A stretch of DNA of 6,720 nucleotides, from assembly GCA_017400415.1 (NCBI GenBank), contig JAFPTE010000136.1, positions 1-6,720 on the forward strand, read 5' to 3'. The stretch comes from Oscillospiraceae bacterium (lineage in GTDB: Bacteria; Bacillota; Clostridia; Oscillospirales; Oscillospiraceae). This document shows, piece by piece, positions 1 through 5,505 of the stretch. Under the pieces are notes generated by a model. That model made no database searches, was not told where the DNA came from, and was given only the letters and a program-made list of their open reading frames with translations. The position numbers and the translations under genes are program-made. Position 1 is the stretch's first letter. Each line of letters begins with the position of its first letter.

Positions 1-468
1 AGCCTCGTAAACAATGTGAAGGTTTTCATTTTCCGCTCTGAGGTTACGCACAAGGGTCATGGTTATGCTCATCAGAAGCACCAGTCCGATGTTCGGGTTT
101 TCCCTGCACAGCTTCTGAAAGGCGGCTGCGTTCAGTATCAGAGTTTTGCAGTCCGTATTGGCCTTTATGGTGGCGGAGCGTTTACCCTGGTCAATGAGCG
201 CCATTTCGCCGAAGGAACAGTGATACTCGTCCTTCAGCGAAGCTGTTATGTAAGAGTCGCCGTACAGGGTCGTCTTCAGCACGTCCACGGTGCCTTCCAG
301 GAGCAGGAACATTTCGTCCCCGTCCTCCCCCTCTTTAATGATCTCCGTTCCGGCGGAAAAGCTCTTTTCGTTTATGACTGCTGCAAGAGTCTCCAGGTCC
401 TTGTCAGGAAGTCTTTTCAGCAGCGGGAAGGTTTTGAGGCTTTCTATCATTTCATAGTTGGATTCCAT
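1..468 (-). CDS. Cyclic-nucleotide-binding (CNB/Crp-type) domain protein, C-terminus cut by window edge
   Basis: The frame opens with ATG at 468 and stays open for 156 codons to the window edge, so the C-terminus is unseen. Residues about 15-120 read as a cNMP-binding beta-roll. The first glycine-rich turn is FSAGTEIIKEGEDGDEMF (37-54), followed by LLLEGTVDV. The phosphate-binding cassette is FGEMALIDQGKRSATIKA (87-104), with the Gly-Glu pair at 88-89 and an Arg at 97 where canonical cassettes bind the cyclic phosphate. That makes real nucleotide binding plausible. A helical stretch follows (about 127-150). No DNA-binding helix-turn-helix is visible, but it could lie beyond the edge, so a Crp-like regulator is not excluded. 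The start lies 2 bases after the channel gene's stop. Its GAGGAG ribosome site (477-482) is inside the end of that gene, with an 8-base spacer, so the two are almost certainly co-transcribed. I infer a regulatory partner of the channel. The ligand is unknown. Confidence 0.88.
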   Translation of the reverse strand, partial: MESNYEMIESLKTFPLLKRLPDKDLETLAAVINEKSFSAGTEIIKEGEDGDEMFLLLEGTVDVLKTTLYGDSYITASLKDEYHCSFGEMALIDQGKRSATIKANTDCKTLILNAAAFQKLCRENPNIGLVLLMSITMTLVRNLRAENENLHIVYEA

Positions 469-470
469 GA

Positions 471-1634
471 TTATATCTCCTCAGTCAGAACGATGATGCC
501 CATGTTCCTGCCTAAAACGTATTCATCCGACGGATTGAGCAGCGGGTGGTTCCTCTCCGCATCCTTAACGGTTTTGAGCTTTGATATTATCTCGCCATAG
601 TTGCTGGACTTCATGGCGTCGGCCAGAATGGCGTGCTTGATGGTCTTCTCGGCTCCCATGTTTTCCAGAACACCCAGGACCAGAATCCCCTTCTTCTCCT
701 TATAGGTCTTTGACAGCTCTCCGAAGGTCTTGCCCCTCCAGTTCCTCTCCACGGGAAGAATCTGGATGCTTATACCGTTATTGTTGTCAAAGAGGGCTCT
801 GAGGACGTTGGCCATGCCCGTATAGCTGGTTGCAGTGGAGAGAATATACCGGCTGTATTCTTCGGTATATATGACCTCATCGCAGTTCTGGGCCTCAAGA
901 TAGTTTCTGTATCGCTCGGTCTGGACCAGGGCGCAGACGTGGCACCTGGGATTGAGAGACTTTATCATAAGGGTGCAGACAAATATCCTGGAATCCACAA
1001 GCTCTGCATCCAGGCTCTCATGGTTTTCCCCCAGAACAAGGGCTGTGGAGGCCTTTTTGATGTTGGCGTTCATGAGCATCTGCTCTTCCGTGAAATCCCC
1101 CCGCAGGTATTTGATGCCCTTCATGTCTTTATCCATAAGCAGAGTCTGGATTTTCAGCTCGTTTACGTTATTGACGATGACAATATCCTCTGCAGTCAGT
1201 GAGCCGGACTTGCGGAGAATGTCCGAAATAAGGGTTTTTATATCATTTTTCCAGCCGAAAATAACAACGTGATTTGTTAGAGCCTGCACTTTTTTCACCC
1301 TCCTTGCCGGGCTGTTATTGTAGGCGTTGATCTTTGAAGAGACAAAACCGATTATGGTGGACAGGAACAGCATGCTGCACAGGATGAAGATCATCAGAAG
1401 CGCTCTTCCCTGCCAGCTGGTGGGAATATAGTCGGTGTATCCCCTGCTCATCAGGACGTTGAGGTTATTCCAGAGGAGGATGTCCCAGAAGGTCTTCTTT
1501 CCTCCCGGGCCTATCTCAACGTACCAGTAGATAAAGCACAGGACCGTATAGATAACAACCGCCAGAAGCACAGCGAAGAAGTGGGAATCGGAAATGCGCT
1601 TTTTCAGTTTTGAAAGAAATTGACGCAGTTTCAT
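471..1634 (-). CDS. Two-TM ion channel-like protein with RCK/TrkA-N and TrkA-C domains
   Basis: This 387-residue protein has the layout of a two-TM channel with a cytoplasmic RCK region. TM1 is about 19-38, a pore-loop segment about 48-72, and TM2 about 78-100. An RCK/TrkA-N Rossmann domain runs about 121-240, starting with strand NHVVIFGWKND and containing LRGDFTEEQMLMNANIKKA (177-195). A TrkA-C-like domain runs about 285-387, with ILPVERNWRGKTFGEL and a final GRNMGIIVL strand. The FGW in the first strand resembles the CASTOR/POLLUX-type channel family more than the GxGxxG of ordinary K+ channels. The selectivity-filter position reads SRGYTDYIPTS instead of TVGYGDYSP, so K+ selectivity cannot be assumed. 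The start is ATG at 1634, because GGGAG (1643-1647) sits 8 bases upstream. An in-frame TTG at 1649 overlaps that ribosome site and is unlikely. The gene has its own promoter and is followed 2 bases later by a CNB-domain gene. The family call is firm; the ion and activating ligand are unknown. Confidence 0.85.
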   Translation of the reverse strand: MKLRQFLSKLKKRISDSHFFAVLLAVVIYTVLCFIYWYVEIGPGGKKTFWDILLWNNLNVLMSRGYTDYIPTSWQGRALLMIFILCSMLFLSTIIGFVSSKINAYNNSPARRVKKVQALTNHVVIFGWKNDIKTLISDILRKSGSLTAEDIVIVNNVNELKIQTLLMDKDMKGIKYLRGDFTEEQMLMNANIKKASTALVLGENHESLDAELVDSRIFVCTLMIKSLNPRCHVCALVQTERYRNYLEAQNCDEVIYTEEYSRYILSTATSYTGMANVLRALFDNNNGISIQILPVERNWRGKTFGELSKTYKEKKGILVLGVLENMGAEKTIKHAILADAMKSSNYGEIISKLKTVKDAERNHPLLNPSDEYVLGRNMGIIVLTEEI

Positions 1635-1642
1635 AAATGATT

Positions 1643-1647
1643 CTCCC
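1643..1647 (-). promoter_or_regulatory. Ribosome binding site that fixes the channel gene start
   Basis: GGGAG lies 8 bases before the ATG at 1634. The alternative in-frame TTG (1647-1649) shares a base with this motif and so cannot use it, which favours the shorter 387-residue product. Confidence 0.7.
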
Positions 1648-1672
1648 AAAAAGGGTAATTCTTTTCATATTT

Positions 1673-1701
1673 ATTGTACTTTATCGGAGAAAAAAAGTCA
1701 A
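1673..1701 (-). promoter_or_regulatory. Sigma-A-type promoter of the channel-CNB operon
   Basis: On the minus strand, TTGACT (1696-1701) and TACAAT (1673-1678) are separated by exactly 17 bases. Each box is one mismatch from the housekeeping consensus. The predicted start is near 1666, giving a leader of about 30 bases before the ATG at 1634. The promoter lies just after the radA terminator, so the channel and CNB genes form a separate transcription unit. The spacer contains a run of seven T residues, counting the last base of the -35 box and those after it. No operator palindrome was seen. Confidence 0.8.
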
Positions 1702-1736
1702 TCATTATATGCCGAATGTTGCTTGCATTACAAAGC

Positions 1737-1767
1737 AAAAAAGCCCTCCGGCCTTGGATGCCGGAGG
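1737..1767 (-). terminator. Rho-independent terminator after radA
   Basis: The stem is CCTCCGGC pairing with GCCGGAGG, a perfect 8-bp GC-rich match with a 7-base loop, followed by GC and six T residues on the minus strand. It begins 8 bases after the radA stop codon, and it ends the amidase-radA transcript before the channel promoter. Confidence 0.9.
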
Positions 1768-1775
1768 ACGAAACA

Positions 1776-3143
1776 TCATATTTTCCCGGAAAGGAGCAGC
1801 GAAAACGCCTCTCTGACCGTTTTGACCTCATAAACTGTCAGGCCGTCCGGGATAGTCAGCAGCTTTCGCCGTTGGATGGGGATAATACACTTATTGAAGC
1901 CCATTCTTGTTATCTCCGTAAGCCTCTGTTCAAGCTGGGTCACACTGCGGATCTCGCCTGTAAGGCCCACCTCCCCTATTGCCGCCAGGTCGTCCGGAAT
2001 GGGAATATCCTTTGCGCTGGAGGCGATGCTCAGCACAACCGCCAGGTCTGCCGCAGGCTCGTCCACGTCAAGCCCGCCGATAACGTTTATGTAGCAGTCC
2101 GCATTGGAAATCCGCAGTCCTCCCCGGCGCTCAATAACCGCCAGAAGCAGCATTGCCCGGTTATAGTCGATGCCGTTGGAGGCCCTTCTCGGTACGTTGG
2201 AGCTGGACGGAGCCAGCAGAGCCTGGACCTCCGCCAGTATGGGCCTTGTGCCCTCAATAATGCAGGTAACGCAGGTGCCGGGAGTCTTTTCAGGTCTGCC
2301 GGCAAGGAGCAGCTCCGAGGGGTTGGGCACACCGGCAAGGCCGCTGTCCAGCATTTCAAAAACGCCTATCTCATTGGTGGAGCCGAAACGGTTCTTCGCC
2401 GCCCTCAGCACCCGGTGATTTGCAGAGGAGATGCTCTCAAAATAGAGTACGCAGTCCACCATATGCTCCAGCACCCTGGGTCCCGCAATGGCCCCCTCCT
2501 TGTTTACATGGCCGATGACAAACACAGTGACGCCGTAGGTCTTTGATATTTTCATAAGGCTGTTGGTGCATTCCTTGACCTGGGCGACGCTGCCGGAGGA
2601 GCTCTGAAGCTCCGGCGAGTAAAGGGTCTGTATGGAGTCAATTATAAGCACATCGGGCTTGGAGGCCTCGATTGTGTCCAGAATATCGTCCATATTGGTC
2701 TCTGAAAGAATCAGAAGGCTCCCTGTACGCACTCCAAGGCGTTCTGCGCGCATTTTCAGCTGACGCTCGGATTCCTCACCGCTTACGTACAAAACGCTCT
2801 GTGTGGCCGCTATGTGCTCACAGATCTGCAGCAGCAGAGTCGACTTGCCTATGCCCGGTGCGCCGCCCACCAGCACCAATGAGCCCCGGACAGCCCCGCC
2901 GCCCAGCACCCGGTCAAGCTCCGGAATCCCGGTGGAGAAACGTATCTCCTCCTGCGTATCCAGATCAGCAAGAGTCTTCGGAAGCTTCTTGACGCCGGGC
3001 CCCTTGACGGACTTTGAAGCCGTGGGCTTCTGGGCAGGCTCCTCAACTATGGTGTTCCAGCTTCCGCAGGCGGTGCACTGGCCCATCCAGCGGGCAAACT
3101 CGTTGCCGCACTGGGTGCAGTAATAGGTGGATTTGGCTTTCAT
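1776..3143 (-). CDS. radA: DNA repair/recombination protein RadA (Sms), complete
   Basis: RadA is a RecA-related, hexameric ATP-dependent helicase that promotes branch migration in recombination and repair. The 455 residues show the full family layout at normal length. A four-cysteine zinc finger (C9, C12, C23, C26) comes first. The RecA-like ATPase core has Walker A GGAPGIGKST (93-102, Lys100) and a Walker B-like strand VLIIDS (165-170). The RadA signature KNRFGS is at 250-255. A Lon-protease-like C-terminal domain includes GGLDVDEPAADLAVVLS (356-372) and, as usual for RadA, should be non-proteolytic. The start is ATG at 3143, with GAGGAGAG overlapping the stop codon of the upstream amidase gene. 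The gap between the two genes is 12 bases, so they are probably co-transcribed. A strong terminator follows directly. In other Firmicutes radA is often near disA or clpC; neither is visible here. Confidence 0.97.
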   Translation of the reverse strand: MKAKSTYYCTQCGNEFARWMGQCTACGSWNTIVEEPAQKPTASKSVKGPGVKKLPKTLADLDTQEEIRFSTGIPELDRVLGGGAVRGSLVLVGGAPGIGKSTLLLQICEHIAATQSVLYVSGEESERQLKMRAERLGVRTGSLLILSETNMDDILDTIEASKPDVLIIDSIQTLYSPELQSSSGSVAQVKECTNSLMKISKTYGVTVFVIGHVNKEGAIAGPRVLEHMVDCVLYFESISSANHRVLRAAKNRFGSTNEIGVFEMLDSGLAGVPNPSELLLAGRPEKTPGTCVTCIIEGTRPILAEVQALLAPSSSNVPRRASNGIDYNRAMLLLAVIERRGGLRISNADCYINVIGGLDVDEPAADLAVVLSIASSAKDIPIPDDLAAIGEVGLTGEIRSVTQLEQRLTEITRMGFNKCIIPIQRRKLLTIPDGLTVYEVKTVREAFSLLLSGKI

Positions 3144-3155
3144 CTTTATCTCTCC

Positions 3156-3854
3156 TCAGCCGTAAAATGCCTTCACCTGGCCGATAATTATAAGCGCCAG
3201 CTTCTTCTGATGCTCCTGTGACTCAAGGCGCGCAGCCTCCTCCGGGTTTGATAAGAAACCGCATTCAACCAGAAGAGCGGGACAGGATACCTCGTTCATG
3301 ATATAGATATCCTTTGATACAGGCCTTGCAGTGCGCTTTGTATCGTCGTTTATGTATCTCAAAACCGATTTCTGAACAGCCTCTGCCAGCTCCTCTGCGC
3401 CCTCATTATAAAACACCTGGGCCCCCTTCGGCCCGGGAGATGTGTATTTATTCTGGTGGATGCTTATGAGAAGTCCGTCAGAAGCGGAGTTTATGAGCTG
3501 TACCCTGCTTTTCTGGTCCCAGACCTTCCGTGCCCTGGTGGAAGTCAGGTCAGGCGGGTAATCTATATTCTCGCTCTCCCGGGTCATCACTGCGGAATAG
3601 CCCAGAAAGGAGGCCAGGTCACGGCATCGCAGGGCGATTTCAAGGTTTATGCCGCTCTCCTTTTTCCCCGTAACGGAAACCGCGCCTCCGTCCTCACCGC
3701 CGTGGCCCGGGTCCAGGATAAGGGTCGGCCTTGCCTTTGAGTCCGGAGCCATAGCCGCCTCATAGCCCGCCGACGAAAAGAAATATGAAACCGCAAGCAG
3801 GGCCATGACCAGCAAAAAAGAAAAGCTCAGGCGAAAAATGTACTTAACGTTCAC
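3156..3854 (-). CDS. cwlD: N-acetylmuramoyl-L-alanine amidase, CwlD-like (Amidase_3)
   Basis: This is a zinc amidase that cuts the bond between muramic acid and L-alanine in peptidoglycan. An N-terminal hydrophobic segment (about 8-28) after a short basic start is a signal peptide or membrane anchor, placing the enzyme outside the membrane. The Amidase_3 domain covers about 43-230. Zinc ligands are His51 in DPGHGG, Glu66 in KKESGINLEIA and His133 in SIHQN; the catalytic Glu197 is in LVECGFLSN. At 232 residues it is close to B. subtilis CwlD (about 237), which helps make muramic-delta-lactam in spore cortex. Its place between sigF and radA supports a sporulation role, but the family has many vegetative members, so the symbol is provisional. 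The start is GTG at 3854, backed by GGGGAGGGG six bases upstream. The upstream gap carries a strong sigma-A-like promoter, which would be unusual for a strictly sporulation-specific gene. Confidence 0.8.
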   Translation of the reverse strand: MNVKYIFRLSFSFLLVMALLAVSYFFSSAGYEAAMAPDSKARPTLILDPGHGGEDGGAVSVTGKKESGINLEIALRCRDLASFLGYSAVMTRESENIDYPPDLTSTRARKVWDQKSRVQLINSASDGLLISIHQNKYTSPGPKGAQVFYNEGAEELAEAVQKSVLRYINDDTKRTARPVSKDIYIMNEVSCPALLVECGFLSNPEEAARLESQEHQKKLALIIIGQVKAFYG

Positions 3855-3860
3855 GGTGTA

Positions 3861-3869
3861 CCCCTCCCC
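3861..3869 (-). promoter_or_regulatory. Strong ribosome binding site for the GTG-started amidase gene
   Basis: The purine run GGGGAGGGG contains GGAGG and lies six bases before GTG at 3854. No ATG in frame fits this site, so it supports the GTG start and the full signal or anchor segment. Confidence 0.75.
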
Positions 3870-3896
3870 TTTCGATTATATGAGGAGCACACCTTT

Positions 3897-3925
3897 ATTA
3901 TAGCCCATCGCCCCAGCTTTTTCAA
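3897..3925 (-). promoter_or_regulatory. Sigma-A-type promoter upstream of the amidase-radA unit
   Basis: TTGAAA (3920-3925) and a perfect TATAAT (3897-3902) are separated by 17 bases on the minus strand. The -35 box begins 7 bases after the sigF stop codon (3933-3935). The predicted transcription start near 3890 leaves a leader of about 36 bases before the GTG. No terminator is visible between sigF and this promoter, so read-through from the spoIIA operon could also feed the amidase and radA genes. Confidence 0.8.
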
Positions 3926-3932
3926 GGACTGT

Positions 3933-4637
3933 TCACTTCATTTTCTCCCTGAGCATTTCCACGGCGTGCTTTTCTATCCTGGAAACCTGAACCTGAGATA
4001 TGCCCAGGAGCCCTGCAGCACGCTCCTGGGTCATGTCACGGAAATACCGCAGCAGCAGGACCTTCCTTTCCCTCTCCGGCAGCGCTTTTATTGCATCCTT
4101 GAGGGACACCCTCTCAATTATCCGGTCCTCGCTTTCCGAATCCGAAAGCACATCCTCCAGGGTGAAGTCCTCCGACAGCTGCTTCTGCAGGGAATCCACC
4201 GGCGCCATAGCGTTCTCGCACTGGGCAATCTCCTCCGGCGTGATTCCCAGATGAGCGGAGAGCTCTGATACGGCGGGCTCACGGCCAAGCTGCTGTTCGA
4301 GCTTTTTCCGGGCTGCATATACGGTTACGGAGCGTTCTTTCAAGGACCTGGACACCTTTATCGTGCCGTTGTCCCTGAGAAAGCGGCGAATCTCGCCGGA
4401 GATTTTAGGCACTGCATAGGTTGAAAACCTCGTTCCGAAGCTGCTGTCATAGCCCTTCACGGCTTTTATAAAGCCTACGCATCCCAGCTGATAGAGGTCC
4501 TCGGTCTCAACTCCCCTGCCAATAAAGCAGCGTACCATGCTCCATATAAGGCCCGTGTTTTCCTCCAGAAGGACTTCCATTGCCCTGCTGTCCCCTGCCT
4601 GGGCTTTTTTGATTAGTTCCTCTGCAGAGCCGCTCAT
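3933..4637 (-). CDS. sigF: RNA polymerase sporulation sigma factor sigma-F
   Basis: Sigma-F directs the first forespore-specific transcription after asymmetric division and is held inactive by SpoIIAB. The 234-residue protein has sigma-70 regions 2 to 4 but no region 1.1. Region 2 includes DLYQLGCVGFIKAVKGYD (47-64, core binding) and FSTYAVPKISGEIRRFLRDN (71-90, -10 recognition). Region 3 includes LGREPAVSELSAHLGITPEEIA. Region 4 includes LPERERKVLLLRYF and the helix-turn-helix TQERAAGLLGISQVQVSRIE, which reads the -35. The sequence also resembles sigma-G and sigma-B paralogues, but its position directly after spoIIAA and spoIIAB decides the identity. The start is ATG at 4637, overlapping the spoIIAB stop as ATGA, which suggests translational coupling and balanced production of sigma factor and inhibitor. 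No terminator follows the stop. Confidence 0.96.
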   Translation of the reverse strand: MSGSAEELIKKAQAGDSRAMEVLLEENTGLIWSMVRCFIGRGVETEDLYQLGCVGFIKAVKGYDSSFGTRFSTYAVPKISGEIRRFLRDNGTIKVSRSLKERSVTVYAARKKLEQQLGREPAVSELSAHLGITPEEIAQCENAMAPVDSLQKQLSEDFTLEDVLSDSESEDRIIERVSLKDAIKALPERERKVLLLRYFRDMTQERAAGLLGISQVQVSRIEKHAVEMLREKMK

Positions 4638-5074
4638 TGGCCTTTGCGGCGTTTTTCGATACGCCTGCGCATTGTTACCGTTGTGCCGCTTCCGGGCCGG
4701 GAGCGGACCTTTACGCTGTCCATAAAGGTCTCCATTATAGTGAAGCCCATGCCGCTCCTGTCATCTCCGCCGGTGGTGAACAGGGGCTCCCGGGCCTTCT
4801 CGATATCCTCGATTCCCCTGCCCTTATCCTTTACGGCGATTTCAATAATATCCCCTGCAAGTATCCTGCAGCGTATGTATATAGTCCCGATGGAGTCCGG
4901 ATAGGCGTGCACGATGGCGTTTGTAACCGCCTCAGATACGGCGGTTTTTATATCGCCCAGCTCTGTCAGCGTCGGGTCCAGCTGTGAGCAGAAGGCCGCT
5001 GCCGCCGACCGGGCGAACCCCTCATTCACAGCAAGACTGGGGAGCTCCAGCTTAATATAATTACCCTCTTTCAT
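4634..5074 (-). CDS. spoIIAB: Anti-sigma-F factor / serine kinase SpoIIAB
   Basis: SpoIIAB binds and inhibits sigma-F, and it also phosphorylates SpoIIAA with ATP. The 146-residue protein is a complete GHKL-fold kinase of usual length. Its N-box is VSEAVTNAIVHAY (46-58, with Glu48 and Asn52). The G1 box is DKGRGI (83-88), and the G2/lid region is RSGMGFTIME (106-115), preceded by PLFTTGG. NEGFAR (17-22) matches the segment whose arginine contacts sigma-F and SpoIIAA in Bacillus (Arg20 there, Arg22 here). The start is ATG at 5074, with GAGGTGG overlapping the spoIIAA stop; the gap between the genes is 9 bases. The stop overlaps the sigF start. All three proteins of the partner switch are therefore made from one transcript. 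Confidence 0.97.
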   Translation of the reverse strand: MKEGNYIKLELPSLAVNEGFARSAAAAFCSQLDPTLTELGDIKTAVSEAVTNAIVHAYPDSIGTIYIRCRILAGDIIEIAVKDKGRGIEDIEKAREPLFTTGGDDRSGMGFTIMETFMDSVKVRSRPGSGTTVTMRRRIEKRRKGQ

Positions 5075-5083
5075 GATTCCACC

Positions 5084-5398
5084 TCAATTCAGTGCCGTAA
5101 TCTTAATGATTCTGTCTATTCCCGATGCGTCCAGAACCCTCAGGGGCTGCTGGGCGGCATTCTCAATCCAGAGCCTGCCGCCTGCCGAGTTGACCATTCT
5201 GTAGGTTTTAAGAATAATCGCAATCCCGGAGGAATCCATGAAGGACACCTTGCTCAGGTCAAGGCAGCAGTCTCTGGGGCTCTCGTAGCTGATGATATCC
5301 TCTATCCTGTGCCACAGTCCCTGGGCGGCACTGTGGTCCAGTTCGCCTCTGAGCATGAGGCGCAGGGCCGGCCCCTCCCTTTTTGCTTGTACTGTCAT
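5084..5398 (-). CDS. spoIIAA: Anti-sigma-F factor antagonist SpoIIAA (STAS domain)
   Basis: SpoIIAA frees sigma-F by attacking the SpoIIAB-sigma-F complex when unphosphorylated. SpoIIAB inactivates it by serine phosphorylation, and the SpoIIE phosphatase (not in this window) reverses that. The 104-residue product is a single STAS domain. LRGELDHSAAQ is at 17-27, and the phosphorylation loop FMDSSGIAIIL is at 53-63; Ser56 corresponds to Ser58 of B. subtilis. It is somewhat shorter than the roughly 117-residue Bacillus protein, mainly at the two ends. I chose ATG at 5398 because GAGGTGG (5404-5410) is five bases upstream. The in-frame GTG codons at 5407 and 5404 overlap that site and are unlikely starts. 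It is the first gene of the spoIIA operon. A long hairpin terminator ends only about 14 bases before its start codon. Confidence 0.95.
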   Translation of the reverse strand: MTVQAKREGPALRLMLRGELDHSAAQGLWHRIEDIISYESPRDCCLDLSKVSFMDSSGIAIILKTYRMVNSAGGRLWIENAAQQPLRVLDASGIDRIIKITALN

Positions 5399-5403
5399 TT
5401 GCA

Positions 5404-5410
5404 CCACCTC
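5404..5410 (-). promoter_or_regulatory. Ribosome binding site that fixes the spoIIAA start
   Basis: GAGGTGG stands five bases before ATG at 5398. The motif also contains in-frame GTG bases, which could tempt a longer call, but a start codon cannot sit inside its own ribosome site. Confidence 0.7.
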
Positions 5411-5412
5411 AT

Positions 5413-5448
5413 AAAAAATGCCCCTGTAATTGCTTACAGAGGCATTTT
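5413..5448 (-). terminator. Long hairpin terminator between valS and spoIIAA
   Basis: The two 15-base arms (5434-5448 and 5415-5429) pair along their full length with a single G-U wobble. On the minus strand the loop is GCAA, a GNRA-type tetraloop, and the U-tract is six T residues (5413-5418). It should end valS transcripts about 57 bases after the valS stop. On the plus strand it also has A residues before the stem and T residues after it, so it may act weakly in both directions, although no plus-strand gene needs it. It lies immediately ahead of the spoIIAA ribosome site, so the spoIIA promoter must either fire through it or overlap it. Confidence 0.88.
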
Positions 5449-5476
5449 ATAACTTTATTCGGTTAATTTATGTCAC
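5446..5476 (-). promoter_or_regulatory. Candidate spoIIA promoter elements overlapping the terminator
   Basis: Two readings fit this AT-rich stretch. First, ACCGAATAA (5455-5463) matches the sigma-H -10 consensus RnnGAATWW fully, as expected for a spoIIA operon, but no good AGGA -35 is found at the right spacing. Second, GTGACA (5471-5476) and TATAAA (5446-5451) resemble a sigma-A promoter with a long 19-base spacer. The first would start RNA right at the foot of the hairpin; the second would start inside its first arm. The sequence does not decide between them. Confidence 0.35.
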
Positions 5477-5487
5477 ACTTTGTCGTA
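5471..5487 (+). promoter_or_regulatory. Candidate tandem Spo0A boxes upstream of spoIIAA
   Basis: On the plus strand, TGTCGTA (5481-5487) differs from the 0A box TGTCGAA at one base, and TGTCACA (5471-5477) differs at two. They lie in the same orientation with a 3-base gap, so they are 10 bp apart, the spacing expected for a Spo0A dimer on tandem boxes. Position in front of spoIIA, a known Spo0A target in Bacillus, supports the reading. Short degenerate motifs make this tentative. Confidence 0.4.
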
Positions 5488-5505
5488 CAGCGGAGACTTT
5501 TTCAA

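Noticed and set aside
16..600. 194-codon plus-strand open frame
   Set aside because: It is antisense to the CNB gene and the end of the channel gene. Its translation shows no domain, while the minus strand gives clear cNMP-binding and RCK sequence with ribosome sites.
1635..1649. TTG start giving a 392-residue channel protein
   Set aside because: The TTG overlaps the GGGAG ribosome site that properly serves ATG at 1634.
1631..1831. 66-codon minus-strand frame across the radA-channel gap
   Set aside because: It covers the end of radA in another frame, the terminator and the promoter, so it cannot plausibly be a gene.
1674..2546. 290-codon plus-strand open frame
   Set aside because: It runs antisense to radA and through the radA terminator and channel promoter. 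Its composition is that of a shadow frame with no recognisable motif.
5399..5407. GTG starts giving a longer SpoIIAA
   Set aside because: They lie in or right beside the GAGGTGG ribosome site. ATG at 5398 has the correct spacing.
5415..5448. Hairpin as a riboswitch or T-box controlling spoIIA
   Set aside because: It is a single simple stem with a tetraloop. No specifier loop, conserved T-box sequence or upstream aptamer is seen, so a terminator explains it.
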